From Asticcacaulis sp. YBE204 (GTDB lineage Bacteria > Pseudomonadota > Alphaproteobacteria > Caulobacterales > Caulobacteraceae), in contig NZ_AWGF01000004.1 of NCBI RefSeq assembly GCF_000495855.1, positions 434,001-498,000 on the forward strand: 64,000 nt of DNA. Reading direction: 5' to 3'. The translations under genes and the position numbers were made by a program. Positions 28,685-37,493 of the stretch are shown one piece after another (within the stretch, counting starts at the first letter, position 1; each line of letters begins with the position of its first letter). The notes beneath the pieces were generated by a model. The model ran no database searches. It saw only the letters and a program-made list of their open reading frames with translations, and had not been told where the DNA came from.

Positions 28685-29776
28685 ATGTCGCTGAACACCC
28701 TTCTGTCGCCCTATGCCCTTAAATCGCTGAACCTGCCCAATCGTGTGGTCATGGCCCCCATGACGCGGCAGTTTTCGCCCGGCGGCGTACCGACCGACGA
28801 CGTGGCCCGATATTACGAGCGCCGTGCCGAGGACGGCATCGGCCTGATCCTGACCGAAGGCACGGTGATCGAGCGTCCGGCCTCGAAGAACGAACCCAAT
28901 ATCCCGAACTTCTTCGGCGACGCACTGCCCGCGTGGGGCAAGGTCGTCGAAGCGGTTCACGCCAAGGGCGGTCGCATTGCGCCGCAGCTCTGGCACACGG
29001 GCGCGGCGGCGTCGAACACCGGCTACGATCCAACTCCTAAAGACACGCCGTCGGGTCTGACGCTTACGGGTGAAAAACAATGGGAGCCTATGACCGATGC
29101 GGCGATTGCCGACTCGATCGCCGCCTTCGGGCGCGCGGCGGGCGACGCCAAGCGATTGGGTTTCGACGCCATCGAACTGCACGGCGCGCACGGCTACCTG
29201 ATCGACGAGTTCTTCTGGGACCAGACCAACCGCCGCGGCGATCAGTGGGGCGGGCCGACCATCGGCGAGCGCACCAAGTTCGCGGCCGAAGTCATCAAGG
29301 CTGCCCGCGCCGAAGTCGGGCCGGACTATCCGATCATCATCCGCATCTCGCAGTTCAAGGGCGGGGTGTACGACGCCCGCGTCGTCACGACCGAGGCTGA
29401 TCTCGAGGCCTGGGTCCGCCCGCTGCTCGACGCCGGGGCCGACATTATCCATGCCTCGCAGCGCCGTTTCTGGGAGCCGGAATTCGAAGGTTCGGACCTC
29501 AATTTTGCGGGCTGGGTCAAGAAGCTGACCGGCGCGCCGGTGATCACCGTCGGCAGCGTCGGCCTGAGCGGCGACTTCATCGGAGCCTTCGGCGGCGAGC
29601 ACTCCAGCCCGCAGGGGATCGAGGAACTGCTGCGCCGTCTCGATCGCGGCGACTTCGACTTGGTGGCCGTAGGCCGCGCTATTCTGGGCGATCCGGCGTG
29701 GCTGACCAAGATCAGCGCCGGTCGTCACGAGGAATTGAAGCCGTTCGACCGTTCGGCGCTCGCGACTCTGGTTTAA
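28685..29776 (+). CDS. old yellow enzyme family NADH:flavin oxidoreductase
   Basis: A 363-residue FMN-dependent ene-reductase. The family start LLSPYALKSLNLPNRVVMAPMTR, the LTEGTVIERP segment, the QLWHTGAAA motif and the active-site ELHGAHGYLIDEFFWDQTNRR (substrate-binding His-x-x-His) are all present. The C-terminal FMN phosphate site reads VAVGRAILGDPAW. Natural substrates of these enzymes are rarely known. It stands alone between the Sel1 gene and an unknown secreted protein. Confidence 0.92.
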   Translation: MSLNTLLSPYALKSLNLPNRVVMAPMTRQFSPGGVPTDDVARYYERRAEDGIGLILTEGTVIERPASKNEPNIPNFFGDALPAWGKVVEAVHAKGGRIAPQLWHTGAAASNTGYDPTPKDTPSGLTLTGEKQWEPMTDAAIADSIAAFGRAAGDAKRLGFDAIELHGAHGYLIDEFFWDQTNRRGDQWGGPTIGERTKFAAEVIKAARAEVGPDYPIIIRISQFKGGVYDARVVTTEADLEAWVRPLLDAGADIIHASQRRFWEPEFEGSDLNFAGWVKKLTGAPVITVGSVGLSGDFIGAFGGEHSSPQGIEELLRRLDRGDFDLVAVGRAILGDPAWLTKISAGRHEELKPFDRSALATLV

Positions 29777-29858
29777 TTTCGCCAAACAGGTATTGTAGCT
29801 GTCATCAACCCTTCTTAGGATAACGCCGTTCAGGTGAAATCTTAAGGAGGGTTGTTTC

Positions 29859-31136
29859 ATGCGTATCAGAACCGCAGCCATGATCGTGGCAAGCTCAGGC
29901 CTTGCCCTGACGACGGCTCATTCGGCGACGCAGCCGAAGCAGGTGGTTACCGGACCGGTGGCCGAATACTGGATGGATACGACGACTCGAACCGGCTTTT
30001 CGCTGGGTGGCGGCAAGCCGAGCATGGGCTCGATGATGAGCACTATGATGGGCGGTGGCGACAAGGTCCATCACGACCTCAAGCTTGAACTGTCCTCGAA
30101 AAAGGCGGCCACGGGTGAGGCGAAGGCCGACCATTTCGTGCCGTCGACGCTCGGCATGGGGGCCAGCCTTCCGCTCTATTTCAAGACCACGCCGAACACA
30201 CCGGGGAAGGTCGAGGAAGGTCCGGGCACCAACACCTACGACCCGCCTAAAGGGAAAATCCTGATCTACTGGGGCTGCGGCGAAAAGGCGCGTCCCGGTC
30301 AGCCGGTGGTGGTCGATCTGTCGAAACTGACGGCGACCGATGCCCGTCTGGCGGAATTCCAGAAGCTGACCGCCTCGACGGTGAAGATCAATACCGTCGT
30401 CGGGCCGTTGCCCTCCACCTCGACGACCTATGGCGAGTGGCCGAACGTCAAGCACAACAAGGGTCTGCCGGGACAGAGCTCGATCGCCGGGGCGCATACG
30501 ATCAAGGGTAATTACAGCCCGGACATTGCCTTCAACCTGACGCCGCAGCAGGATTTCATGGCGCCACTGGAGCTGACGGCCAATGCGCCGCTGCCGTCGG
30601 GTGCGGTCAATCTGGCGTGGAACGTGGTCGGCAATTCGACGGGCTATTTCGCCTCGACCATCGGCGGCGACGGCAACACGTTTGTCTTCTGGAGTTCGTC
30701 GGAGGCGCAGGCCGGTCTGATGGCGATGAGCCTGATGGCCGATTACCTGCCGCCGGCGGAGGCTCAGCGTCTGGTGACGCAGAAGGTGCTGCTGTCGCCG
30801 CAGACCACGACCTGCGCCGTGCCGTCCGAGGTTTACAAGGCGGCCCCGCAGTCTCTGTTGAGCCTGACAGCGTTCGGCGGCGAGACCAATATCAGCTATC
30901 CGCCGCGCCCAACCGACGTGAAGGTGCCGTGGAATATCCAATGGACGGTCAAGGTGCGCTATCGTTCCTCGACCGGCGGTCTGCTGGGGCAATCGATGGA
31001 AAGTATGATGGGCGGCGCTCAGGCGGACACCGACTCCGAAGCGTCTTCGTCGGCCAAGCCGGAAGAAAAGAAAAAGAAGAAGTCGATGCTGGGCGACATG
31101 ATCAAGGAAGGCGTCAAGTCCAAAATCGGGTTTTAG
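29859..31136 (+). CDS. secreted protein of unknown function, methionine-rich patches
   Basis: A 425-residue protein with a signal peptide (cleavage near residue 23, AHSA). I do not recognise a family. Two short Met- and Gly-rich patches, GSMMSTMMGGG (about 57-67) and ESMMGG (about 381-386), flank a mostly beta-like body with few cysteines (KILIYWGCGEKARPG, TTTCAVPSE). The C-terminus is a Lys-rich linker (KKKKKSMLGDMIKEG) that could contact membrane or nucleic acid. A full AAGGAGG ribosome binding site 9 bp before the ATG suggests strong translation. Confidence 0.75.
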   Translation: MRIRTAAMIVASSGLALTTAHSATQPKQVVTGPVAEYWMDTTTRTGFSLGGGKPSMGSMMSTMMGGGDKVHHDLKLELSSKKAATGEAKADHFVPSTLGMGASLPLYFKTTPNTPGKVEEGPGTNTYDPPKGKILIYWGCGEKARPGQPVVVDLSKLTATDARLAEFQKLTASTVKINTVVGPLPSTSTTYGEWPNVKHNKGLPGQSSIAGAHTIKGNYSPDIAFNLTPQQDFMAPLELTANAPLPSGAVNLAWNVVGNSTGYFASTIGGDGNTFVFWSSSEAQAGLMAMSLMADYLPPAEAQRLVTQKVLLSPQTTTCAVPSEVYKAAPQSLLSLTAFGGETNISYPPRPTDVKVPWNIQWTVKVRYRSSTGGLLGQSMESMMGGAQADTDSEASSSAKPEEKKKKKSMLGDMIKEGVKSKIGF

Positions 31137-31145
31137 AAAGATACA

Positions 31146-31272
31146 TACTCCCCCGCCACGCGGGGGAGGTGGCAGCCCATAGGGCTGACGGAGGGGGCCT
31201 TAGTTTGTTCGGTAAGGCCCCCACCACCATTCGCTCCGCTCATGGTCCCCCTCCCCACAAGTGGGGAGGTAT
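31146..31272. repeat. GC-rich double-hairpin intergenic repeat, type A (copy R3)
   Basis: End hairpins CTCCCCCG-CCA-CGCGGGGGAG (31149-31169) and CCTCCCCAC-AA-GTGGGGAGG (31250-31269), with GGAGGGGGCCTTA and TAAGGCCCCC arms between. It separates the convergent unknown secreted protein and folA, and ends 3 bp before the folA stop codon. Confidence 0.8.
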
Positions 31273-31274
31273 GA

Positions 31275-31796
31275 TTATGGTCTTATCCGCTCAAACACCT
31301 TCAACGTAAAATCGAAGTCGTCGCCTTCGCCTTTTTCGACGAATTCCGATTTGGTTTCCGCCCACACCGCCGGATCGATTTCCGGAAACAGCGCATCGCC
31401 CTCCAGCGTCGTGTGAACCAGCGTCACATATAGCCGGTCGGCCTTGGCGATCGTCTGGGCGTAGATATTGGCCCCGCCGATGACCACGACTTCATCGCCG
31501 CCTTCATCCGCCGCGTGTTCGCGCGCGATCTCCAACGCCTCGAACAGGGTTTCGCAGATGACCGCGCCCTCGGCTTCGAACTTGAGATCGCGCGAGCAGA
31601 CGAGGTTCAGCCGTCCCGGCAGCGGTTTGCGCGGCAGCGAGTCCCAGGTCTTCGAGCCCATGATGATTGGCTTGGACTGGGTGATGGCCTTGAACATCTT
31701 CAGGTCAGAGCGCAGATGCCACGGCAGGCTGTTGTCGCGCCCGATGACGCGGTTTTCGCTCATAGCGACGATAAGGGAGAGTTTGGGACGGGGCAT
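31275..31796 (-). CDS. folA: dihydrofolate reductase
   Basis: Reduces dihydrofolate to tetrahydrofolate with NADPH. The 173-residue protein shows LSLIVAMSENRVIGRDNSLPWHL (NADPH loop and Trp-His active site), IIMGSKTWDSLPRKPLPGR, and VVVIGGANIYAQTI. It lies downstream of thyA on the same strand, separated by repeat R4. The pairing makes sense because thymidylate synthase turns methylene-tetrahydrofolate into dihydrofolate. Assignment is firm. Confidence 0.95.
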   Translation of the reverse strand: MPRPKLSLIVAMSENRVIGRDNSLPWHLRSDLKMFKAITQSKPIIMGSKTWDSLPRKPLPGRLNLVCSRDLKFEAEGAVICETLFEALEIAREHAADEGGDEVVVIGGANIYAQTIAKADRLYVTLVHTTLEGDALFPEIDPAVWAETKSEFVEKGEGDDFDFTLKVFERIRP

Positions 31797-31806
31797 GATC
31801 TTCTTT

Positions 31807-31978
31807 CATACTCCCCCAGTTTACTGGGGGAGGTGGATCGCTGCCGAAGGCAGTGAGACGGAGGGGGCTCGGGAAAATGGAAACAGCGCATCTGCATCAC
31901 TTACGCGAGCCCCCACCACCGCATCTAGCGCTTCGCGCGTCGTGCGGTCCCCCTCCCCAGCAAGCTGGGGAGGTATGT
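31807..31978. repeat. GC-rich double-hairpin intergenic repeat, type A (copy R4)
   Basis: End hairpins CTCCCCCAG-TTTA-CTGGGGGAG (31811-31832) and CCTCCCCAGC-AA-GCTGGGGAGG (31952-31973); GGGGGCTCG and CGAGCCCCC arms lie between. It fills the thyA-folA gap within one transcription direction, ending 2 bp before the thyA stop, so it may process or attenuate the shared message. Confidence 0.8.
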
Positions 31979-31980
31979 TT

Positions 31981-32787
31981 TTAAACCGCCACCGGCGCTT
32001 TCAGTGCGCCATGCGACTGATAATCGATCAGTTCGATATCGGCATAGTCGAACCCGAACAAATCCGTCTTAGGGGCCAGTTTCAGCGTCGGGAACGGCAG
32101 CGGATCGCGGGTCAGTTGCGTCGTCGCCTGTTCCATATGGTTCGAATACAGATGCACGTCGCCGAAGCTGTGCACGAAATCGCCGACCTCAAGCCCTACG
32201 GCCTGCGCCACCATATGCGTTAGCAGGGCATAGGAGGCGATGTTGAACGGCACGCCCAGAAACACATCCGCCGAACGCTGATACAATTGGCACGACAGTT
32301 TGCCTTCAGCGACAAAAAACTGGAACAGGCAATGGCACGGCGGCAGGGCCATGTCCTCGACCTCTGACGGGTTCCACGCCGAAATGACGTGGCGGCGCGA
32401 ATAGGGATTGGTCTTCAGGTTCTCGATCAGCTGCGCCATCTGGTCGATGACGCGACCATCGGGGGCGGCCCACGAGCGCCACTGCTTGCCATAGACGGGG
32501 CCGAGATCACCGTTCTCGTCGGCCCACTCGTCCCAGATGGAAACCCCGTGGTCCTTGAGGTACTTCACATTGGTGTCACCGCGCAGGAACCACAGAAGCT
32601 CGACCGCCACGGATTTGAAATGCACCCGCTTGGTGGTCAGGAGCGGAAAACCCTTTGAAAGATCGAAACGAATCTGCCGTCCGAACGCACCGGTCGTGCC
32701 CGTGCCCGTACGGTCCATGCGCGTCACGCCGCTGTCCATGAGGTCGCGCACGAGATCGAGATACTGATATTCGGGGTGTCGGGCCAT
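31981..32787 (-). CDS. thyA: thymidylate synthase
   Basis: Methylates dUMP to dTMP using methylene-tetrahydrofolate. The 268-residue protein has the active-site cysteine in [11 protein letters not shown], the [19 protein letters not shown] segment, [11 protein letters not shown] near the N-terminus, and the HLYSNHMEQ motif. It is the usual length. The folA gene follows on the same strand and a ketol-acid reductoisomerase-like gene diverges from it. Assignment is firm. Confidence 0.97.
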   Translation of the reverse strand: MARHPEYQYLDLVRDLMDSGVTRMDRTGTGTTGAFGRQIRFDLSKGFPLLTTKRVHFKSVAVELLWFLRGDTNVKYLKDHGVSIWDEWADENGDLGPVYGKQWRSWAAPDGRVIDQMAQLIENLKTNPYSRRHVISAWNPSEVEDMALPPCHCLFQFFVAEGKLSCQLYQRSADVFLGVPFNIASYALLTHMVAQAVGLEVGDFVHSFGDVHLYSNHMEQATTQLTRDPLPFPTLKLAPKTDLFGFDYADIELIDYQSHGALKAPVAV

Positions 32788-32845
32788 GGCGCGCTACTCT
32801 ATAGGGGATACGATTCTGCGACGATTATAGTGAGGAGTTCGCCCC

Positions 32846-33853
32846 ATGTCATTGCCCGTCTATTACGACCGCGATTGCGACCTCAGCGTCATCCGGGGCA
32901 AGCGGCTGCTCATCGTCGGCTATGGCTCGCAGGGGCGGACCCAGGCGCTCAATGCCCGCGATTCCGGCGTGGCCGAGATCAGGGTGGCGCTGAAACCCGA
33001 CAGCGATACGCGGGCCAAGGTCTGGGCCGACGGTCTCAGCGTCGTGACGGTCGAAGAGGGCGTGCAATGGGCCGAGGTCATCGTCGTCCTGACGTCCGAC
33101 GAGGCGCATCAGGCCCTGTTCCGCGATCAGATCAATCCGCACCTGCGCGCCGGTCAGGCCCTGATCTTCGCGCATGGTCTGTCGGTCAATTTCGGGCTGG
33201 TCACGCCGCCGGAAGGTGTCGATGTGCTGCTGGTTTCGCCCAAGGGTATCGGGCCGCGCATTCGCGACATCTACGAGGCGGGCGAGGGGGTTTTCTGTCT
33301 GTTTGCCGTGCATCAGGACGCGACGGGGGCGGCTAAATCCATCGGCCTGTCCTTCGCGGCGGCGCTGGGCTGCGGGCGCAAGGGGATACTGGAAACCACC
33401 ATGAAGGCCGAGTGCGAAAGCGACCTGTTCGGCGAGCAGGTCGTGCTGTGCGGTGGGACGCGCGAACTGGTGACGACGGCGTTCGATACGCTGGTCGCAG
33501 CGGGTTATCCGCGCGAAGTGGCGTGGTTCGAGACCTGTTATGAATTGAAACTGGTCGTCGATCTGTTGTGGGAGCGCGGCATGTCGGGCGGCTTCGAGAA
33601 GATTTCCAATACGGCGGAATATGGGGCTTATCTGACCGGCCCGCGCGTCATCGGCGCGGCGTCGAAAGCGGCGATGGACGCGGTGCTGAAAGACGTGCAG
33701 TCGGGTAATTTTGTACGCACCCTGATGGCCGATTACGATGCAGGCGCGGTGGACCTGAAGCGCCGTCGCGCGGCTCTGGCGGACAATGCGTTGGATGATA
33801 CGAAGCGCTATCTGGACGGGGTGGCGGCAGCGGCGAACGATAACGTCGGTTAG
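32846..33853 (+). CDS. divergent ketol-acid reductoisomerase
   Basis: A 335-residue class I KARI-like protein, which in branched-chain amino acid synthesis converts acetolactate to dihydroxyvalerate. The NADP fold reads VGYGSQGRTQALNARDSG, and the catalytic His (FAHGLSV), Lys (SPKGIG), Asp193 and Glu197 (ESDLFGEQ), the YELKLVVDL glutamates and the SNTAEYG serine are all kept. Around these sites it differs from the usual IlvC text (GHAHALN, PKGPGH, NMNYSISN). No ilv genes are near. It may be a second KARI or have a related substrate. GAGGAG precedes the ATG. Confidence 0.8.
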   Translation: MSLPVYYDRDCDLSVIRGKRLLIVGYGSQGRTQALNARDSGVAEIRVALKPDSDTRAKVWADGLSVVTVEEGVQWAEVIVVLTSDEAHQALFRDQINPHLRAGQALIFAHGLSVNFGLVTPPEGVDVLLVSPKGIGPRIRDIYEAGEGVFCLFAVHQDATGAAKSIGLSFAAALGCGRKGILETTMKAECESDLFGEQVVLCGGTRELVTTAFDTLVAAGYPREVAWFETCYELKLVVDLLWERGMSGGFEKISNTAEYGAYLTGPRVIGAASKAAMDAVLKDVQSGNFVRTLMADYDAGAVDLKRRRAALADNALDDTKRYLDGVAAAANDNVG

Positions 33854-33861
33854 GGGGAGAC

Positions 33862-34521
33862 ATGGGTAAAATCTGGAAAATCGTCGGACTGATTTTGTGT
33901 ATCGGACTGGCCGTCAGTGTCTGGCGCTGGCATGCGCCTGCGCCGGAATGGCGTGACGGCGATCTGATTTTCCAGACTTCGCGCAGTCAGCAATCGAAGG
34001 CCATTCTGCTGGCCAGTCGCAGTCTTTACACCCACATGGGCATCGTCAAACGCACGCCCGATGGCTGGGTCGTTGTCGAGGCCGTCGGGCCGGTCAAGGA
34101 AACGCCGCTCAAGGCATGGGCCGCGCGCGGCAAGTTTGCTCGTTACGCGGTTTATCGGCCCAAAAACCTGACCGAGACTCAAACGCGAAAGGTCTTTGCC
34201 GCGGCCAAGGCACTGTACGGTCGCCCTTACGATATCTATTTCTCGTTTGATAATCGCAGCATCTATTGCAGCGAACTGGCTTATCTGGCGTTCAAACCGG
34301 CGGGCATCGAACTGGGGCAGCGGCAGCGCATCGGCGAACTGGGCGTAGGTGAAGGTGCGGCACGTAAACTTATCGCGAAACGCGCCGCCAAGGACCCGGA
34401 TTGCAAAGGCTTATCCTCCGACGCCTGTATCGCGCGTGTCATGTTACGGGAACTCGTCACACCGGTCAGCATCGCCCGTGACGCCGATGTGCGGAAAATC
34501 TATTCCAACTATCTCCTATAA
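33862..34521 (+). CDS. YiiX-like permuted NlpC/P60 (papain-like) amidase
   Basis: A 219-residue protein with one N-terminal membrane segment or uncleaved signal (about 6-22). The YiiX/YebB family pattern is visible: RDGDLIFQTSRSQQSKAI, then the catalytic His58 in LYTHMGIV, and the catalytic Cys136 in SIYCSELAYLAF, the order expected of the permuted fold. Members act on lipids or cell-wall peptides in the envelope; the substrate here is unknown. It starts 8 bp after the KARI-like gene, so they may be co-transcribed. Confidence 0.82.
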   Translation: MGKIWKIVGLILCIGLAVSVWRWHAPAPEWRDGDLIFQTSRSQQSKAILLASRSLYTHMGIVKRTPDGWVVVEAVGPVKETPLKAWAARGKFARYAVYRPKNLTETQTRKVFAAAKALYGRPYDIYFSFDNRSIYCSELAYLAFKPAGIELGQRQRIGELGVGEGAARKLIAKRAAKDPDCKGLSSDACIARVMLRELVTPVSIARDADVRKIYSNYLL

Positions 34522-34532
34522 AGGACGTGGCT

Positions 34533-35015
34533 CTATTCCGGTTTGATCGCCGGACACACGCTCTGTGTCGCGATCGCGTGTTCCTGTGCGCTGACACGGC
34601 CATCTCGGTTGCAGTCCCAAAGCCGGAACTGGAAGCGGATGTCGGGGAAGTCGTTGCCGGAGTCCCAGAAGCCCGACGGGGCAAATTCCACCTTCATGTC
34701 CGCTATGCACTGGTTGCGGAATTTGCGGATCGTTTCGGGGTCTTTCGACACCTCGTCATAGCAGGTGCCATCCACCCATTCGAGCGAGGCGATACGCCCG
34801 TCATGATCGCGGTCGAAATGTCTGAGCGTCAGCGGCCAGCGTGCCTTGGCATACTCGCCTATGGTCAGGAAACCGTCCTTATCCGCATCATAGGCGATAA
34901 AGTCGGGCAGGGGACGGGTCACAGCGGACGGCACAGGCACCTGCACCGTCTGATCGGCCTGTGCGCCGCCGCCCACGGCAAACGCCAGACAGAGCGCCAT
35001 CCCCCGTCCGTACAT
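34533..35015 (-). CDS. exported EF-hand protein
   Basis: A 160-residue protein with three calcium-binding loops: DADKDGFLTIGEY, DRDHDGRIASLEW and DCNRDGRVSAQEH, the last interrupted from the others by a Cys-containing insert. A signal peptide (MALCLAFAVGGGAQA) covers about the first 20 residues. The ATG at 35013-35015 lies one base from the end of a MITE-like element, so the native promoter and leader are displaced. A second in-frame ATG at 35031-35033, inside the element, gives a form 6 residues longer. Confidence 0.78.
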   Translation of the reverse strand: MYGRGMALCLAFAVGGGAQADQTVQVPVPSAVTRPLPDFIAYDADKDGFLTIGEYAKARWPLTLRHFDRDHDGRIASLEWVDGTCYDEVSKDPETIRKFRNQCIADMKVEFAPSGFWDSGNDFPDIRFQFRLWDCNRDGRVSAQEHAIATQSVCPAIKPE

Positions 35016-35016
35016 A

Positions 35017-35285
35017 CTAGGCCGTAAACTCATAAATATGGCCGCCATGGCGGCAGAAATAGCAAAATAATGCCAGGAGATGGGCGCAGGCCGTAGTTGA
35101 CCTACGGCCAAGCGCATCGACGCCGCAGGATGAAGCTATTTCGCCGCGCAGAGCGTGCGGCCCATTTGCACGGGCTACGGCGTCGAAAAATCTCGAAAAT
35201 GTTAGCATTTCCCTTCGTTTTTCTCCTGGTATCCGCACAAATGGTCTCGCACCATGGCGGTCATATTTATGAGTTTACGGCCTAG
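35017..35285. mobile_element. MITE-like element with 30-bp terminal inverted repeats and CTAG duplication
   Basis: A 261-bp non-coding element (35021-35281) bounded by terminal inverted repeats that agree at 29 of 30 positions: left arm 35021-35050 and right arm 35252-35281, each starting GCCGTAAACTCATAAATATG. CTAG flanks both ends (35017-35020 and 35282-35285), fitting a 4-bp target duplication of the IS5 type; an IS630-type TA duplication is the alternative. There is no transposase inside. An internal hairpin GGCCGTAG/CTACGGCC lies at 35089-35109. The right CTAG contains the dapD stop codon. Confidence 0.82.
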
Positions 35286-36142
35286 TCCCGCAGCAGCTCG
35301 TTGATGCCGGTCTTGCTGCGCGTCTGGGCGTCGACGCGCTTGACGATGACGGCGCAGTAAAGATGCGGCGCGTTCGGGTTCTTGTCGTTCGACGACGGCA
35401 TGGAGCCGGCGACCACCACCGAATAGGGCGGGACCTCGCCATAGAAAACCTCACCGGTGGCGCGGTCGACGATGCGGGTCGATTGACCGATATAGACGCC
35501 CATGCCCAGCACCGAGCCTTCGCGGACGATGACGCCTTCGACGACTTCGGAACGCGCGCCGATGAAGCAGTTGTCCTCGATGATCGTCGGATTGGCTTGC
35601 AGCGGCTCAAGCACGCCGCCGATGCCGACGCCGCCGCTCAGGTGGACGTGCTTGCCGATCTGGGCGCAGGAACCGACCGTGGCCCAGGTATCGACCATCG
35701 TACCTTCGCCGACATAGGCACCGATATTGACGAAGGACGGCATGAGGACGACGTTCTTGGCGACGTGCGCACCGTGGCGGACGATGGCGCCCGGCACCGA
35801 GCGGAAACCGGCGTCCTGATAGTCTTCGGCGCTCCACTTGGCGAACTTGTTCGGCACCTTGTCCCAGAACGGCCCGATCGGGGCTTGCTCGAACAGGCCG
35901 CGGCCCGTGTGCATCAGTTCGTTGGCGTTGAGACGGAACGATAGCAGGACGGCCTTTTTCAGCCACTGGTGCACGACCCATTCGCCATCGACCTTCTCGG
36001 CGACGCGGAAGCGGCCGTTGTCGAGCAGGCCGAGCGCCTTTTCGACGGCGTCGCGCACCGAACCGGTGGTGGACGGCGACAGGGTGTCGCGGATTTCCCA
36101 GGCGGCTTCGATATCGTCGTGGAAGGCGGCGAGGTCGGACAT
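35282..36142 (-). CDS. dapD: tetrahydrodipicolinate N-succinyltransferase
   Basis: Transfers succinyl from succinyl-CoA to tetrahydrodipicolinate in the lysine and meso-diaminopimelate pathway. The 286-residue protein has an N-terminal helical domain (about 1-105) and a left-handed beta-helix of hexapeptide repeats (for example [32 protein letters not shown] and [17 protein letters not shown]). It ends NELLRD, as expected. Its TAG stop codon is part of the CTAG next to the MITE, so the protein is intact despite the insertion. Confidence 0.95.
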   Translation of the reverse strand: MSDLAAFHDDIEAAWEIRDTLSPSTTGSVRDAVEKALGLLDNGRFRVAEKVDGEWVVHQWLKKAVLLSFRLNANELMHTGRGLFEQAPIGPFWDKVPNKFAKWSAEDYQDAGFRSVPGAIVRHGAHVAKNVVLMPSFVNIGAYVGEGTMVDTWATVGSCAQIGKHVHLSGGVGIGGVLEPLQANPTIIEDNCFIGARSEVVEGVIVREGSVLGMGVYIGQSTRIVDRATGEVFYGEVPPYSVVVAGSMPSSNDKNPNAPHLYCAVIVKRVDAQTRSKTGINELLRD

Positions 36143-36212
36143 GGCGGCTCTCTCATCAGGTCAAAACAGAATGAGAGAGGCCTTAAGCGCTCAGGCGCGG
36201 GGGATCAAGTGT

Positions 36213-36255
36213 TTAGGGCACGATTCCGATCTGTCAGATCGAAATCGTGCCCTAA
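36213..36255. repeat. TTAGGGC dyad next to repeat copy D
   Basis: TTAGGGCACGATT and AATCGTGCCCTAA are perfectly complementary 13-base arms, with GATCTG/CAGATC as an inner stem. A run of seven T follows on the plus strand at 36257-36263, so it could terminate a plus-strand transcript, but both flanking genes are on the minus strand. It resembles the dyad at 9593-9624. Confidence 0.65.
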
Positions 36256-36267
36256 GTTTTTTTCTGG

Positions 36268-36316
36268 CGCGCATTTGATCCGAAAACCGCTGCACACTTT
36301 TCGGAATGCGCTCTAA
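36268..36316 (+). repeat. covarying-hairpin repeat, copy D
   Basis: The clearest copy: outer arms GCGCATT/AATGCGC, inner arms CCGAAAA/TTTTCGG, tail CTCTAAT. The CTA at 36313-36315 is the stop codon of the DUF2145 gene on the minus strand, the same relation as in copy C. Confidence 0.78.
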
Positions 36317-37119
36317 TCAGCCCGTTTGAGCACGTAGCTCTGCGAGGCAAGCTTTCGCGTCAGCATGAAGTCGGCAAGGCTTTCGAACGTCGCCGTGGCG
36401 ATGGGGCCGGGCTGGTCATCGGTCTGGAGACGCGGGTCGGCCATGGGGCCGAAGGTGCGTTGCAGAAACCCGGCCTTGACGCGGGTCGGCGTGAAATGCG
36501 CCTTCAGATTAGCCTTGATCTGTGGGTAGGAGGTCGTCTCCCATGCGGCTGACGCTACCACATCGAGCAGGAATTCGACGCAGTTCTGATAGCGCGGGTC
36601 CCACGGGTTCGAGACGAGCGAATAGTCACGGACATGCAGGGCGTCGTAGGCCGGGGTACCGATCAGGCCATACAAGCGGCGCTGCATTTCAGGCGTCGGG
36701 ATAATGATGCCGACGTCGCTTTCCGCCGTGGTCGAGGTGAAATTGAGCGGGAAATCCTGCTTGAGATAGGACTGGCTGACCGGCAGGGTCTTTCCGTCGC
36801 CGTGATAGAGGTTATAGACCGCATAGCCTTTCAGCACGCGTCCGTCGGACGTCTTGATATCGCGATAGACCCAGAAGGCGCCGTGCGTATAGGCGATGCC
36901 GGGTGGCAGCTTGTCGTGCGGGCGGCTGGTGCGGAAGACGATGGCGACGCGCGCCCCTTTGGCGGCAAGATCGGTTTCGATCTGCTTGGCGAAACTGGCG
37001 ATTTGTGTGGGCGTCAGGTGACCGGCAGCCGTGGCGGCGCTGTCGCCGGATTCATCACCGGCGAAAACGGGCGTCGTCACGAGCAAGGCCGCGGCCAGTC
37101 CTGCCGCGAACCGGTTCAC
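36313..37119 (-). CDS. exported DUF2145 family protein
   Basis: A 268-residue protein with a signal peptide (cleavage near residue 20, VFAG). The body matches DUF2145: ASFAKQIETDLAAKGARVAIVFRTSRPHDKLPPGIAYTHGAFWVY, then YHGDG and a single Cys in YQNCVEFLLDVV. The His and Cys positions suggest an NlpC/P60-like or transglutaminase-like fold, which is inference. It overlaps the upstream 117-residue gene by 4 bp (ATGA), so they form an operon. Its stop codon lies in repeat copy D. Confidence 0.82.
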   Translation of the reverse strand: MNRFAAGLAAALLVTTPVFAGDESGDSAATAAGHLTPTQIASFAKQIETDLAAKGARVAIVFRTSRPHDKLPPGIAYTHGAFWVYRDIKTSDGRVLKGYAVYNLYHGDGKTLPVSQSYLKQDFPLNFTSTTAESDVGIIIPTPEMQRRLYGLIGTPAYDALHVRDYSLVSNPWDPRYQNCVEFLLDVVASAAWETTSYPQIKANLKAHFTPTRVKAGFLQRTFGPMADPRLQTDDQPGPIATATFESLADFMLTRKLASQSYVLKRAD

Positions 37120-37469
37120 TGGGCTTTCTTCGGCGCAGGCTTAGCGGGCTTCTGCACGTCGTAAGGCACATCGGGCGCAGCTTGCGCGACAACAACTTCC
37201 TTTGAGACGGGCAGGGGTTTGTTGGCCTCATCCCACGCGGTTTCACCGGAATCGCGGATCGCTTCACCGGCGCTTTCGGCGGAGGCACCGACCATGATGA
37301 CCGGCAAGGCGACGCTGCCGACGGCGACCAGAACACCCGCGCCCGACAGTTGCGCCGTGGCTTCGGCAGAATTGCCCGACGCGCGCGAGGTGTTCTCAAG
37401 GCTATCCTGCGCCGAGGCGGGCAGGGCGAAGGCGGCGATGAGACAGGCAAGGCTGATGATTCTGAACAT
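37116..37469 (-). CDS. small exported protein of unknown function, partner of DUF2145
   Basis: A 117-residue protein with a signal peptide (about 1-20, PASAQ). The mature part has a Gly/Ala/Val hydrophobic segment (LSGAGVLVAVGSVALPVIMVGAS, about 43-65) and a Pro-, Lys-rich tail, so it may be membrane-associated. No family is recognised. The ATG at 37467-37469 is preferred because GGGAG lies 8 bp upstream; 37475 is possible. It is translationally coupled to the DUF2145 gene. Two palindromes with TTGAAC-like arms lie just upstream. Confidence 0.7.
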   Translation of the reverse strand: MFRIISLACLIAAFALPASAQDSLENTSRASGNSAEATAQLSGAGVLVAVGSVALPVIMVGASAESAGEAIRDSGETAWDEANKPLPVSKEVVVAQAAPDVPYDVQKPAKPAPKKAQ

Positions 37470-37493
37470 GAGCATGACTCCCGAGGCTATATA

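Noticed and set aside
36213..36263. Hairpin plus T-run as a true plus-strand terminator
   Set aside because: No plus-strand gene ends near it. It fits a repeat family better, so it is listed as a repeat.
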